Shown here: in pieces, positions 1 through 12,400 of the stretch
How the letters are laid out: every line of letters starts with the position of its first letter
How positions within the stretch are numbered: the first letter of the stretch is position 1
Origin: Mnemiopsis leidyi
Taxonomy: Eukaryota > Ctenophora > Tentaculata > Lobata > Bolinopsidae
Reading direction: 5' to 3'
NCBI GenBank assembly: GCA_000226015.1
Contig: JH154983.1
Span: 78,670-142,669 of the forward strand
DNA length: 64,000 nt
Notes under the pieces: model-generated
Seen by the model: the letters and a program-made list of their open reading frames with translations, nothing else
The model's database searches: none
What the model was told of the DNA's origin: nothing
Translations under genes and position numbers: made by a program

Positions 1-243
1 TCACTCACTCTCTCACTCACTCTACTCACTCACTCACTCACTACTCACTCACTCACTCACTCACTCACTCACTCACTCACTCACTCACTCACTCACTCAC
101 TCACTCACTCACTCACTACTCACTCACTCACTCACTCACTCACTCACTCCTCACTCACTCACTCACTCACTCACTCACTCACTCACTCACTCACTCACTC
201 ACTCACTCACTCACTCACTCACTCACTCACTCACTCACTCACT
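1..243. repeat. CACT tetranucleotide microsatellite
   Basis: Almost uninterrupted (CACT)n with a few slips of one or two bases. It lies upstream of the first dynein exon seen here, so it is probably intronic. The array starts at the window edge and may be longer. Confidence 0.95.
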
Positions 244-463
244 TATTCACCAGTTCATAACATTGACAACGCATCACCCGCCACTGTATCACGAAACGGC
301 ATGACTTTCCTCAGTTCATCAGTTCTTGATTGGAGACCGATTTTGCAGGTTTGGGAACAAATTCGGTTTTGATAAATTTCTACGCTGTGTCGATTTAAAC
401 TGTCGTATATCAACTGATGGTTTCCTGGTTTGTACAAACATCTACATTTTAAAATCTCAACAG

Positions 464-3400
464 GGATGGTTGAATTCGCGACCCTCTACCGAAGTTGGTG
501 TCTTCACAAATCTATTCGAAAGGATCTTTGAAGACGCTTACAACTTCGTCGTGACCATACTAACTCCTAAAATGGTTACCTTGCAGTGTGATTATATCGC
601 TCAGGTGAGATTTTACAGTCATTTGTGGCTAATCATGATATTGATATTTAACTTTGATTGCCGTCTGAATTTGTTGGCCATTTCTGGGAAAAATGAATTT
701 TATCGTATTCAATTTCTCTGAGCAAAATTTGATCTTATTAAGGGATCTTGTTATTTGTTGAATAGTATATTTCCAGAAGCGACTGCTTTAATTCGAAAAA
801 AATCACTGCAAGCAGTCTTTTAATTGGAAAATAAGAAATAAATCTATCAAGTTCCTCTGCTTAAAGTTAATTTAACTTATCGTAACCGATATGGATGGAA
901 TGGCTAGATAACTATTTAAGCATATAAATTCTGTCAGGCCTGTAAGCTGCTCCAAGGTCTCGTTCCAGTGAGTGAGGGAGCGGACGGTCCAGTCAGCCAC
1001 TGTTCTCCTGATCATCTTGAGAGACTGTTTGTCTTTTCAATCATGTGGAGCTTAGGTAAGCAACATATCTAGGAAATTCACTTGGCTTTAATGAGGAATC
1101 TTAATACTTGTGGTGACTGGAGGCTAAAACTTGGATGAAAAAGTTTTTACAATATCTTCATTTCTATCTTGGCCAAAATAAAGTAGTGGCTGAACTGCGT
1201 TCAAGCGTAAAGGGACAAAACAATCTTTTCCATAGCAAAGGAATTACTTAAATTCTTGAATTTCAGGGGCTTTGTTGGAGTTAGAGGATCGAGCTAAATT
1301 GGAACAGTTCATCTTGGGGAAGAATTGTTTGGATCTCCCGCCAGCGGAGGCCGCTAAGGGTGACACAATTTTCGAGTACACAGTGTCTGAGGACGGACAA
1401 TGGGTTCACTGGAATAGTCTGGTGACACAGTATCTGTATCCCGAGGATTCCGTCCCGAGGTAGGTTCCAGTTTTACTAGCTTGCTTACTTTCGTGGTAAC
1501 GATTGTCATACGGTAATATTGATTGTTATACTTATACACAGTAATTGTTATCCAATGTTTTTATTCAGATATGTGGAGATTTTAGTGCCGAACGTGGACA
1601 ATGTTCGAACTAACTTCTTGATTGAGACGATCAGCAAGCAAGACAAAGCTGTACTGCTTATAGGTATGCCATGCACTAGGCACACTCACGACAACAGTAT
1701 TTCCTTGGCCTCATAGATATTTCTAATAATATTGACCCGCTCGCCACGCCTTCAAGTTTAATCTTGACAACAATTCCCGGACGTCATCGTTAACGTTTGT
1801 GTTGCGAAATCATGGTGCCTTGGTGAATGGTTGGTCACGGTGCACTGAACATGCTAACATGCCAGCTCCAGCCTAGCCCCATTATTTCCGTCTATTGTTA
1901 GGACATGTCATGATGCATATACTATGTTTTAACAATATTGTGTTAGGTGAGCAAGGAACAGCTAAAACTGTCATGGTTAAAGGATACATGAACTGCTACG
2001 ACCCGGAGGTCAGACTCAGCAAGTGTATGAACTTCTCCTCAGCCTCCACCCCTGGGATGTTTCAGGTGGGTACTCTAGGTCCCCACACCGGTTGTTCCAC
2101 GTCGTGACCATATACTTGTAATCCAATCTGGCTGCGGTGATTGGTTTACAGAAATATTGAAGTTCTATCTCTCCCCCTGATGTAAGAGACAATAACCCTA
2201 TAATTATTACAAAATTGAAGTCATTACGAAAATTGTCACGATCGGGATCATCTTGGCACGTTTCGTATCAAGTACACCTACTGTATATGACTAGATGGGT
2301 GATGCAGGCTAGCAAAATATCGCTTGTGTTTCAAAAGAACGATCAAAATAACAAGCCGACAACCCTCTTCCAGGCTTCAATTGAAAGTTACGTAGAGAAG
2401 AGAATGGGAACGACATTTGGACCTCCCTCCGGCAAAAAGATGACTGTCTTTATAGACGACGTAAACATGCCTATCATTAACGAGTGGGGAGACCAGATTA
2501 CCAATGAGATTGTTCGCCAGTTGATGGAACAACAGGGATTTTACAACCTTGACAAACCAGGTAAATTTTATCCGTTTTGGATAAGAGAATCGGGATCGGT
2601 AATAGTTGACATTCTTGGGCTATGGCCGGATGACTTACAGAATTAACAAGAATTTTAAAAGTTTAAAATGACCTAGTTAAAACGATTCCTTAAATCTCAT
2701 TGGGCATTGCCCAAACGTTGTTTGAAAACTTTTTTAGTATATTACCACAAATTTAAATCTCGTATTTCCGCAGGAGATTTTACGCACATAGTGGACATTT
2801 CCCTCATTTCTGCTATGATTCACCCCGGTGGTGGACGAAATGATATTCCCTCCAGACTTAAGAGACAATTCAGTATTTTTAACTGCACACTGCCTTCGAA
2901 CAACTCAATTGATCAGGTTGGGCGATAATTTCTCTCGTTTTTTGGAAATTTTTCCAAGACTCCAATTTTTAAATAACAGTGTTCTACACAATTGTACTTT
3001 TCCTAACATTCACCAGCTCAGTTCCGATTTTTTATTAAAGAGGGGTAAATAATATTCAGATCTTAAAATTTTACCTAAGTACTTACAGCCAAAATTTTTG
3101 CGTCTTAACAGTTTACAGTTACAGTTACAGAACTAACATTTTCATAAAGTAAATGCCTCTTCGTGGAAAGCCAAGTTAGTTTTTCTAACTTTGTAGAAAA
3201 TACATTACCTTCGATTTAATTTAATTCTTGGTTTATCTTAAGTGTCTAATTCTAATTCGATTTCAGATCTTCAGAATAATAGGGTGTGGCTACTTCTGCA
3301 CTGCGAGAGGTTTCAGCAAAGAAGTGTGTGATACTGTCGCATCCTTGGTTCCTCTCACCCGAACTCTCTGGCAGGTAAACTGTGCAAATATTAAACTTAA

Positions 3401-6400
3401 ATCGCTAATGAACTGTAGGTGGACTCACTGATTGCCAACAGAACAGATCCTGGATTAATTTCGAAGTTATCAGTCGAACGCGAACTATAGACTCGATTAA
3501 AGGAGCCAATAAATCATGTAGCTCTGGTTCAATTTTGTTGCATCTGTTTTTACACTTCTACACAACTTGGTTCGTCTCATTGCTCAAGACCGGCCGTTCG
3601 AAAATCCAATATTTGATCTGTTTTTACCGTTGTTGAATTCGTCGTATGAGTGTTATTTCCAAGGAAAAGTGAATGATTTTTTACTTATTGCAGCACTCTG
3701 AAAATACCTAAGGAATAAAATTCTGATTTGGACAGGTGTCGCTATCGGACGTATGCCGTACTAAATTTTTGGTACCTAAATTCGGGCAAATGTCTTGTCG
3801 GATAAATGTCGTGTTACCTCTTCATGACTGCTAAAGCGTTAATGGGTTGTTCGTACTTGAGTATTTACCGGGCAAACCTTCCCTTGGTAATATCGCATAG
3901 TGTAACCTTTATGGAGAGCCAGATTTAATGCTCCAAGTCTTTTTAGTAACATGGCAGGAAAATGGGAGGGCCTGGGGTAACTTTTTATATCTAAGTCTCT
4001 ACGTCCATCACCAAGGCAGGATAAGATCGGATGAACGGGTGGGTTGCAAGGATTAGTAAAATTGTTTTGAAATATTTCTCGATATTTTGGAACACATGGG
4101 ACATCTCAGTACTCGGTAGATTGTACATTGTCCTGAGTCCTGACTTATCATGGAACAGCTGGTGCTTGTTAGTTGTCTGGTGTAACTTTGGTGTGAAACA
4201 AGTAAATCCGTGTGGTATGTCTTAGCTTAGTTGCTCGCCGGTACCGCCTCCGATCACACATCCATGTCCCGTTAAATTTTGAATACTGTACCAGTATACC
4301 TTTTAATCGATCGTTCGCTGCGAATTCCGCCTCAATTGATGCACACTTTTTCCAAAAAAACTGGTGAAAATTCGGAACAACCGAAATTCAACTAGATTTA
4401 GCTGTGAAGTGTTCATCTGGCTAACGTCATTAGTTCATCATCAAGTTGTCCGCAAACAACCCATGCCAGTTATTATTAGCTCGGGAGCTAAAAGAAAGTG
4501 ATACTTAGCTTAGATTAACTAAGTTAGGTACTTAAAAGCTATATATCGTGACCAAATGTGTATTTTAAGCATCATGGAAGTATTTAAACATCACATGTTC
4601 AATAATGTCATTGTTTTAGATACTTTTATCGTAAAAACAGGTGTTACATAGTGTTTACATCTTATAACACATTGCATTCCCTGTTTTAGCACTGTGGCCT
4701 GCATGTTTTGTGATCCAAGTTCACTTAATCACTTATAGTAATTCTTAAATTTATCTTCATTAATTTTATGTTCCTCTGTCCTCCTTATGACATACGGAAT
4801 TGATTATACAATTTTTCTCTTTAATCTCCACAATATCTCCCGATAAATGATTAGCTTTTACATTCAAGCATTCAATTCAAAAATCAAACAATTTTTTATC
4901 GTCGAATGAGTCAATTTCTGATTTGAATGTTACTTTTCTATGTGTGACTAAGAAGAAGGCTTTCTTAGTCATACAGAGAAAAGTAACATTCAAATAAGAA
5001 CTCAAATAATAAGCTCAATTTCTGATATTACTCCTACAGCTGAAGTAAATGGTAACGGAATTCGCAGTATGGAGGATCTTGTTGACATTAAAATAATATT
5101 CGCATACCCTTCCATATGTATTGATGTTATCGCAGTGACAACCAACCTAGTTGCTCTGATCTACTTTTTCAAAAGACGCTCGGAGCTTGGAAACGCGTTT
5201 CTTTCCTACCTGAGCATCTCTGACGCCATGGTTTGCTTGTCCGACGCCGCATTTCATGCATCTTTTATAATGCCGGTACATTCTCATACGTTTCGTGACG
5301 TCATCTGCATCATGGCGGTATCTTCACATGTCGTCAGATGTTCCATACTCGTCTCTGGCATGATAACAATCTATTTGAACATTCTTCGGACTTTGGCCAT
5401 CATTTGGCCAATGGTTAATTTCAAAAAGCAGCACCTTAATAATTCTTTGATCTTCTTCATATCAATATTTGTCCTTCTAGAAACTGGCTTCTGTGTACTC
5501 TATACCTATCCTGTTATCCAGCACGTGAACAAAATGCATTTCGGGACAGAGTCAACTATTCCTTATACATCCGGCCATCCTCTTCATTTCGTGATTACGT
5601 ACTCTCTCCTAATTGCTGGAATTCCTATTTTGCTGTTAGTCCTAGCATGTTCCGTAGCTTCCACCGCCAAACTTCTCAGCAAAGACAAAAACCTCCGTGG
5701 AAATGGCGAGAGAAATTCAAAGATACAAGCTGCCATCACAGTTTTGATTCTTAGTGTTCAGTTCGTGGTTTTCAATGCTGGTGGTTTAACTCTCTTCTCA
5801 ATTGGAGTAGACAGTTTTGTAAAACAGCTGTACGACCCTGAGTATGGTGATGACGATATGGATCACATCATTCAACACATCGGTTCTTCTGCAGTGGTTT
5901 TAAACGCTTTCTTTAACCCGGTGGTTTACTTTTGGAGAGTCAAGAAAATGAGACAGTCTCTCATCAAAAGTTCGCGTAGAGTTTTCTTTAGAAGGAAAAA
6001 ATAATGCCATGCTAACTCTTCGGAAATTGAACAGTCTTGCTGAGCTGCGTTAATTGTAAATGTGTTGATGGAAATTGTTGAGTACAAAAAGTTGTTGATC
6101 AATGATATCGTTTTCTTCAAATGTAAACCTGAAATATTAGCTTTTGTCATAGGGCTAGTTATTTTCAAAAAGACCAAAAAAGCGAAGTATTTTTTGTTTA
6201 TATGATGAAAAATAAAACAGTTTCCAATAAAATTTACACTTAGATCCGCAAGATTTTTGAATGATATCCAACAAGTCCGCACTGGACATTCTGAAAAGTA
6301 CAACGTGGAAAGTAGGGGACCCAGTGTTAAGGGTAACTTCGTTCTTTGACAATTTCGATCTCTCAGGACGTAAAGAAAAAGATGTTGCCTACCCCTGCCA

Positions 6401-9400
6401 AGTTCCACTACACCTTCAATCTGCGGGATCTGAGTCGTGTCTGGCAGGGGATGTTAACCATCAGCTCTGAGGAGCTGCAGGAGGTGTCCCTGCTCCTCCA
6501 TCTGTGGAATCACGAGGTCACCAGAGTCCTGCACGACAGGTATGTCCAGTTTCAGATTTTGCTGTACATCTAGACGCTGTGTGGAAGCCACGTTACGTTG
6601 AATACGCAAATTTTGAACTTATTTCGTCTCTGCAAATGCTAGAAATGGGGTTATGTGATTTGATTTCGACCTTGGTCAAGCGAAGTTATTAGACGATCTG
6701 GGGAGGAAGATAAGAAGCGGAATGAATAATAAGTGAATAATAAGCTTATATATGGTAAGTTAATAATAAGTGAATGACAAGTAATGAGTTAATAAAAACT
6801 CAACAGGTTCACCAATGAGCAAGATAAGGACAAGTTTTACGCCATGCTCAACGAGTTGATGGTGGAAAACTTCCCAGATATCCAAATAATGGAACATAAC
6901 TACTTTATCGACTTTATGAGAGACGCGCCTGAGGTACGTTTCTTATGATTATCAACGATTTTCTACTTGTATGGCTGAATTTTTAGAATGACTAAAAACC
7001 TTAATTTAACTCAAAAGTGATCTTATGAATTTACTTGAAGTAAGGCAATCTCAAAATAATTTTTAACTGACATGAAGTTTTTTAGCCAACTGGAGAGGAA
7101 CCAGACGATGCAGATTTAAGTGCGCCTAAAGTTTACGAGCAGATGAAAAACTTCGACGTCCTAACAGAAAAACTACAATTTTACCAAGAAAACTACAACG
7201 AGTCCATCAGAGGATCTCACATGGACTTGGTCTTCTTCGAGGACTGCATGACTCACTTAATTAAAGTCTCCCGTATCATCAGAAGTGACATAGGAAGTGC
7301 TCTGCTGGTGGGAGTGGGTGGTTCCGGTAAGCAGTCTGTCACCAGAATGGCAAGCTTCATCGCCGGATACGTTGTCTTCCAGATCACTCTGAGCAGATCC
7401 TACAACATCTCAAATTTGCTGGAGGACTTGAAACATCTGTACCGGATTGCTGGTCTAAAAGGACAGGGGGTCACCTTCATTTTTACTGACAACGAGATTA
7501 AAGATGAGGCTTTCTTGGAATTCATCAACAATATCCTGTCGTCTGGAGAAGTTTCCAACTTATTCGCTAAAGACGAAATAGACGAAATTCTGAACGACCT
7601 TGTACCGGTAATGAAGAAAGAACTACCCAGACACCCTCCCACGGTGGAGAATCTGTACGAATACTTCATCGCACGTGTTAGAAAGAACCTCCACATTGTA
7701 CTCTGCTTCTCTCCAGTCGGTGAGAAGTTCCGGTCACGTGCCCTCAAGTTCCCAGGTTTGATTTCCGGCTGTACGATGGACTGGTTTAGGCCCTGGCCAA
7801 GGGATGCCCTGATAGCGGTATCTAGATACTTCTTGTCCAGTTATGACATGGACTGTACAGAGGAAACCAAGTCAGCGATTATCGAGAGTATGGGAACTTA
7901 TCAGGACATAGTTTCGCACTCCTGTGTCGACTACTTTGAGATGTTCAGGCGACAAACCCATGTTACTCCCAAATCCTATCTTTCCTTCTTGAATGGTTAC
8001 AAGACGGTTTACCGGGAAAAGTTTGATGCTCTTAACGAGTTGGCCAAGAGGATGAATTCTGGGTTGGAAAAGCTGTTAGAAGCTACAGAGAGTGTTGGTC
8101 AGTTGAAAATTGAACTAGCAGAAAAGGACGTCGAGTTAGCCGTTGCCAGCAAAGAAGCGGATGTCGTTTTGGAAGATGTTACCGTTAAGGCTCAGGGTGC
8201 TGAAAAGGTTAAAGCTCAGGTGCAGGTCGTCAAAGACAAAGCTCAGTCCCTCGTCGACGTGATTAACGCCGACAAAGCTATCGCCGAGGGTAAACTGCAG
8301 GCCGCTGAACCGGCTTTGAAGGCAGCTGAAGCGGCTTTACTTACCATTAAACCGTCAGATATATCGACTGTCAGGAAATTAGCCAAACCACCTCATCTTA
8401 TTATGCGTATCATGGACTGTGTCATTATCTTGTTTCAGAAGAAGTTGAATCCAGTTACAGCTGATCCTGATAAACCTCAATTCATAAAGCCGTCCTGGTC
8501 TGAGTCTCTCAAACTCATGTCTCAGAGCACGTTTATTCAAGGTCTGCAGCAGTTCAAAAAAGACACGATCAATGAGGAGACTGTAGAACTCCTCGAAGCA
8601 TACTTTGCTTCTGAGGATTACACTTTTGAATCGGCTAAGAAAGTGTGCGGTGATGTAGCGGGGCTTCAATCCTGGACGAGCGCTATGGCAGACTTTTATG
8701 TAATCAACAAGGAAGTGTTGCCTCTTAAAGCTAATCTCTTCATTCAAGAGAAGAAGCTGGAAGGTGCTATGGCTGAGTTGGCTGTCGCACAAGAGATGCT
8801 GGATGCCAAGCAGGCAGAGCTGGATGAGGTACAGAAAATATACGACGCTGCAATGTCCAAGAAGCAGCAGCTGTTCGACGATGCTGCAATGTGCGAAAGG
8901 AGGATGCAAGCCGCTACAGCGCTTATTAACGGTCTAAGCGGAGAGAAGATTAGATGGACTGAGGAGAGTCTGGAATTTAAAGCGACTATAAAACGTCTCG
9001 TTGGTGACGTGCTTCTTGCGGTTGGATTCTTGTCATACTCCGGGCCCTTTAACCAGCTTTACCGAACTTTGCTCTTCGACAAATGGCAAGCAGATCTCCG
9101 GAAAAACGAAATTCCCTTCAAGGAAGACATAGACGTCGTTAGTTTCCTAACGACACAATCTCAGATAGGAGAATGGAACCTGCAGGGTCTTCCCAACGAC
9201 GAACTTTCTACTCAAAACGGTATCATTTGCACATCAGCATCACGATATCCATTGCTCATTGATCCCCAAGGCCAAGGAAAAGTTTGGATCAACAATAAAG
9301 AAGGGCCTAATGGATTGGTCGTAACGTGCCTCTCCCACAAACATTTCAGAACCCACCTAGAAGACGCTCTTTCGTTGGGAAACCCACTCCTCATTGAGGA

Positions 9401-12400
9401 TGTCGGCGAGGAACTGGACCCGGCTCTAGACAACGTCCTGGAGAAGAACTTCATCAAATCGGGATCTACTTTAAAAGTGAAGGTCGGAGATAAGGAGTGT
9501 GATGTCATGGCAGGGTTTATTCTATACATCACCACCAAACTTCCCAACCCAGCGTATACGCCAGAGATATCCGCTCGTACCAGCATCATTGACTTTACCG
9601 TAACCATGAAGGGTCTCGAGGAGCAGCTTCTGGGACGTGTAATCTTGACAGAGAAAGCCGAGCTGGAAAACGAGCGACTTCAGATGTTGGAGGATGTGAC
9701 TCTTAACAAACGCAAGATGAAGGAGCTGGAAGATAATCTCCTGTATAAACTAACGTCAACTCAAGGTTCATTAGTTGATGACCCAACTCTTATCGAGGTG
9801 CTGCAGATCACCAAAGTGACGGCCAGTGAAGTCAATGAGAAGCTTGTCATTGCTGCGGAAACAGAGCTGAAAATTAATTCGGCCAGAGAGGAATTCCGTC
9901 CGGTGGCTTCTCGAGGTTCCATCCTTTACTTCTTGATAACGGAGATGAGCATGGTGAATGTGATGTATCAGACTTCTCTAGTACAGTTCCTCAACCTCTT
10001 CGATCTTAGCATGGAAAGGTAATTCGGACTCATATTTAGTTTTTAATCAATGCCAATTTTCCCCCGTCGCCTAAATCCTTAATTAAGCTTGAAAAGAAAG
10101 ACGAATTTAAGCACGGCATACTCTAACGCTCTACTATCCATTTAGGTCCGAGAAAAGCCCTGTAACTTCAAAACGTCTTACTGCAATCATCGACCATCTG
10201 ACGTTCGCAGTTTTCGAATACACATGCAGAGGCTTGTATGAAAACCATAAATTCCTCTTCACTCTTCTTCTAGCTCTCAAGATTGATCTAAGTCGAGACA
10301 GAGTGAAGCATCAGGTCAACTATTTTTCTGTCAGCGCTACTTGGTTTATTTTTGCGTCTAGTGCCCTGTATAGTGTCAGTTAATTCAGTAATCAGTTTAT
10401 TGGTTTGATATATTATTTCTAGTACCCCGCATCCTCATAAAATCTGATTTACAGGAGTTCCAAACCTTGATAAAAGGAGGAGCAGCTCTGGATCTCAATG
10501 CTGTCGCGCCCAAACCAGCCAGCTGGATACTCGATATAACTTGGCTCAACATCATCAGTCTAAGCGAACTTCATCAGTTTGATGATCTGCCGTCCAAGGT
10601 TTAAATTCTTTGTCATTCATTACCACGCTGACAATAATGATTGATGGTTATTGATTATTGCAAATTCATTTAATAATCAAAGTTAGTCGAAGTTTCACAT
10701 TTGAATAGATCATCAAGATATTTCTGTTCAGATTCATCATATTTCAAGATTATACCTAAATTTTGACGCTTATTCGACATCAGCCTTGCACGTCATCTAA
10801 TGTTAAGAGTTCTTCAGTATTCTGTGCCATTATCTTTGACGTAAGACCTAGCCTATTGGTAAAAGCATGAATAAAATTTAAAGACCTATTTTACATTAAG
10901 CGTTTCTTTTTGCGTCACCTGACCAATCGCATGAACCTAACCTTCTTGATTGTTCTAAATGTTCTAAAAGCTTTTAGCTTCTGTGGTAGAGCATTTAGTG
11001 TGGCAATAAAACTTTAAATGTCCGACCTCATGCAATGTTGTAAATGTGAAATGTGGATACACGGTTGGAACTTGCGCAAGAAAAAATAAACGGAATTTTG
11101 TTCACGTACCTATAAGTCCTAGGGTATAGTTCGAATTTCTACACTCACCTTAGTTAAATAAAAGCTGTAACTTTACCTGATTCTCACGAAAACTGTAGCA
11201 TACGTGTATAACTATTAAAGCTTGCTAAGAATAAGCAACCAAAGCAAATATCAAGTTACTATGTGATCATGGCCGACAGGTGGCAGCCAATGAGAAAATC
11301 TGGAAGAGATGGTTTGACACTGATCAGCCCGAGGAGGAGGAAATGCCAGACGGGTACAACCAGTCCTTGGACGTGTTCCGGAAACTCCTCATGATCAGAG
11401 CCTGGTGTCCGGACCGGATCATCCCCCAAGCCAGGAAATACATCGCCAATTCCATGGGCAAGGAGTACGCGGAGGCTGTTATTTTGAACTTGGAGAAGAC
11501 GTGGCAGGAGAGTGACCCCCAGACACCGTTGGTCTGTCTGCTCTCCATGGGTAGTGATCCTACGGCTAGCATTGAGAACCTCGCTAAAATCAAGAAGCTT
11601 GAGTGTAGGAGCATCTCAATGGGACAGGGTTAGTCATTGTGTTCTACAAGTTTGTAGTTTTATTTTGTAAAGTCCAAACTATAGTTCTCAAATTAGAAAT
11701 GCATTTATATTATTTTATTCTTGGATACTATCAAAATGCTACATGAAGACAGAGGACATTAAAAATTTTATAGATACCAATATCATAACATTTTTATGAC
11801 GATCAACATTATCATTCTACAAATTCCAGGTCAAGAAGTCCACGCCAGAAGACTGCTACAGAGTTTCATGGCAGGCGGTGGTTGGGTATTGTTGCAGAAC
11901 TGCCATCTTGCCCTGGGATTCCTGGACGAGCTTCTTGAAACGGTCACCGCAGCCGAGGAATCAAACGAGCATTTCCGCCTGTGGATCACAACAGAGATTC
12001 ACCCCAAGTTCCCCATCAACTTCCTCCAATCCTCCATCAAGTTCACCAACGAGCCTCCCCAAGGATTGAAGGCTGGACTCAAGAGAACCTACTCAACAGT
12101 GACAAAGGAACAGTTGGAGATAACCAGTGCTCCTCAGTGGAAACCAATGTTGTACGCTGTTGCCTTCTTACACTCTGTTGTACAGGTAGAATATTCTTTG
12201 AGCTGAGTATCTAATGTTATGAGCTATTTTCCGATAGTGATGTAGCTGATTTCATATGAAATCATGGAATTCGGAGCGTGATTGAGTTATTCGTTTTCGA
12301 TAATTTACCAAAATTTCAAAACACGATAAACCAAACAGGAGCGAAGAAAGTTTGGACCGCTCGGTTGGAACATACCGTACGAATTTAACCAGGCTGACTT

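Noticed and set aside
326-721. A 131-codon plus-strand frame
   Set aside because: Only 464-604 of it matches dynein; the rest is intron.
8379-8909. A 176-codon minus-strand frame inside the dynein gene
   Set aside because: Antisense shadow of the long dynein exon.
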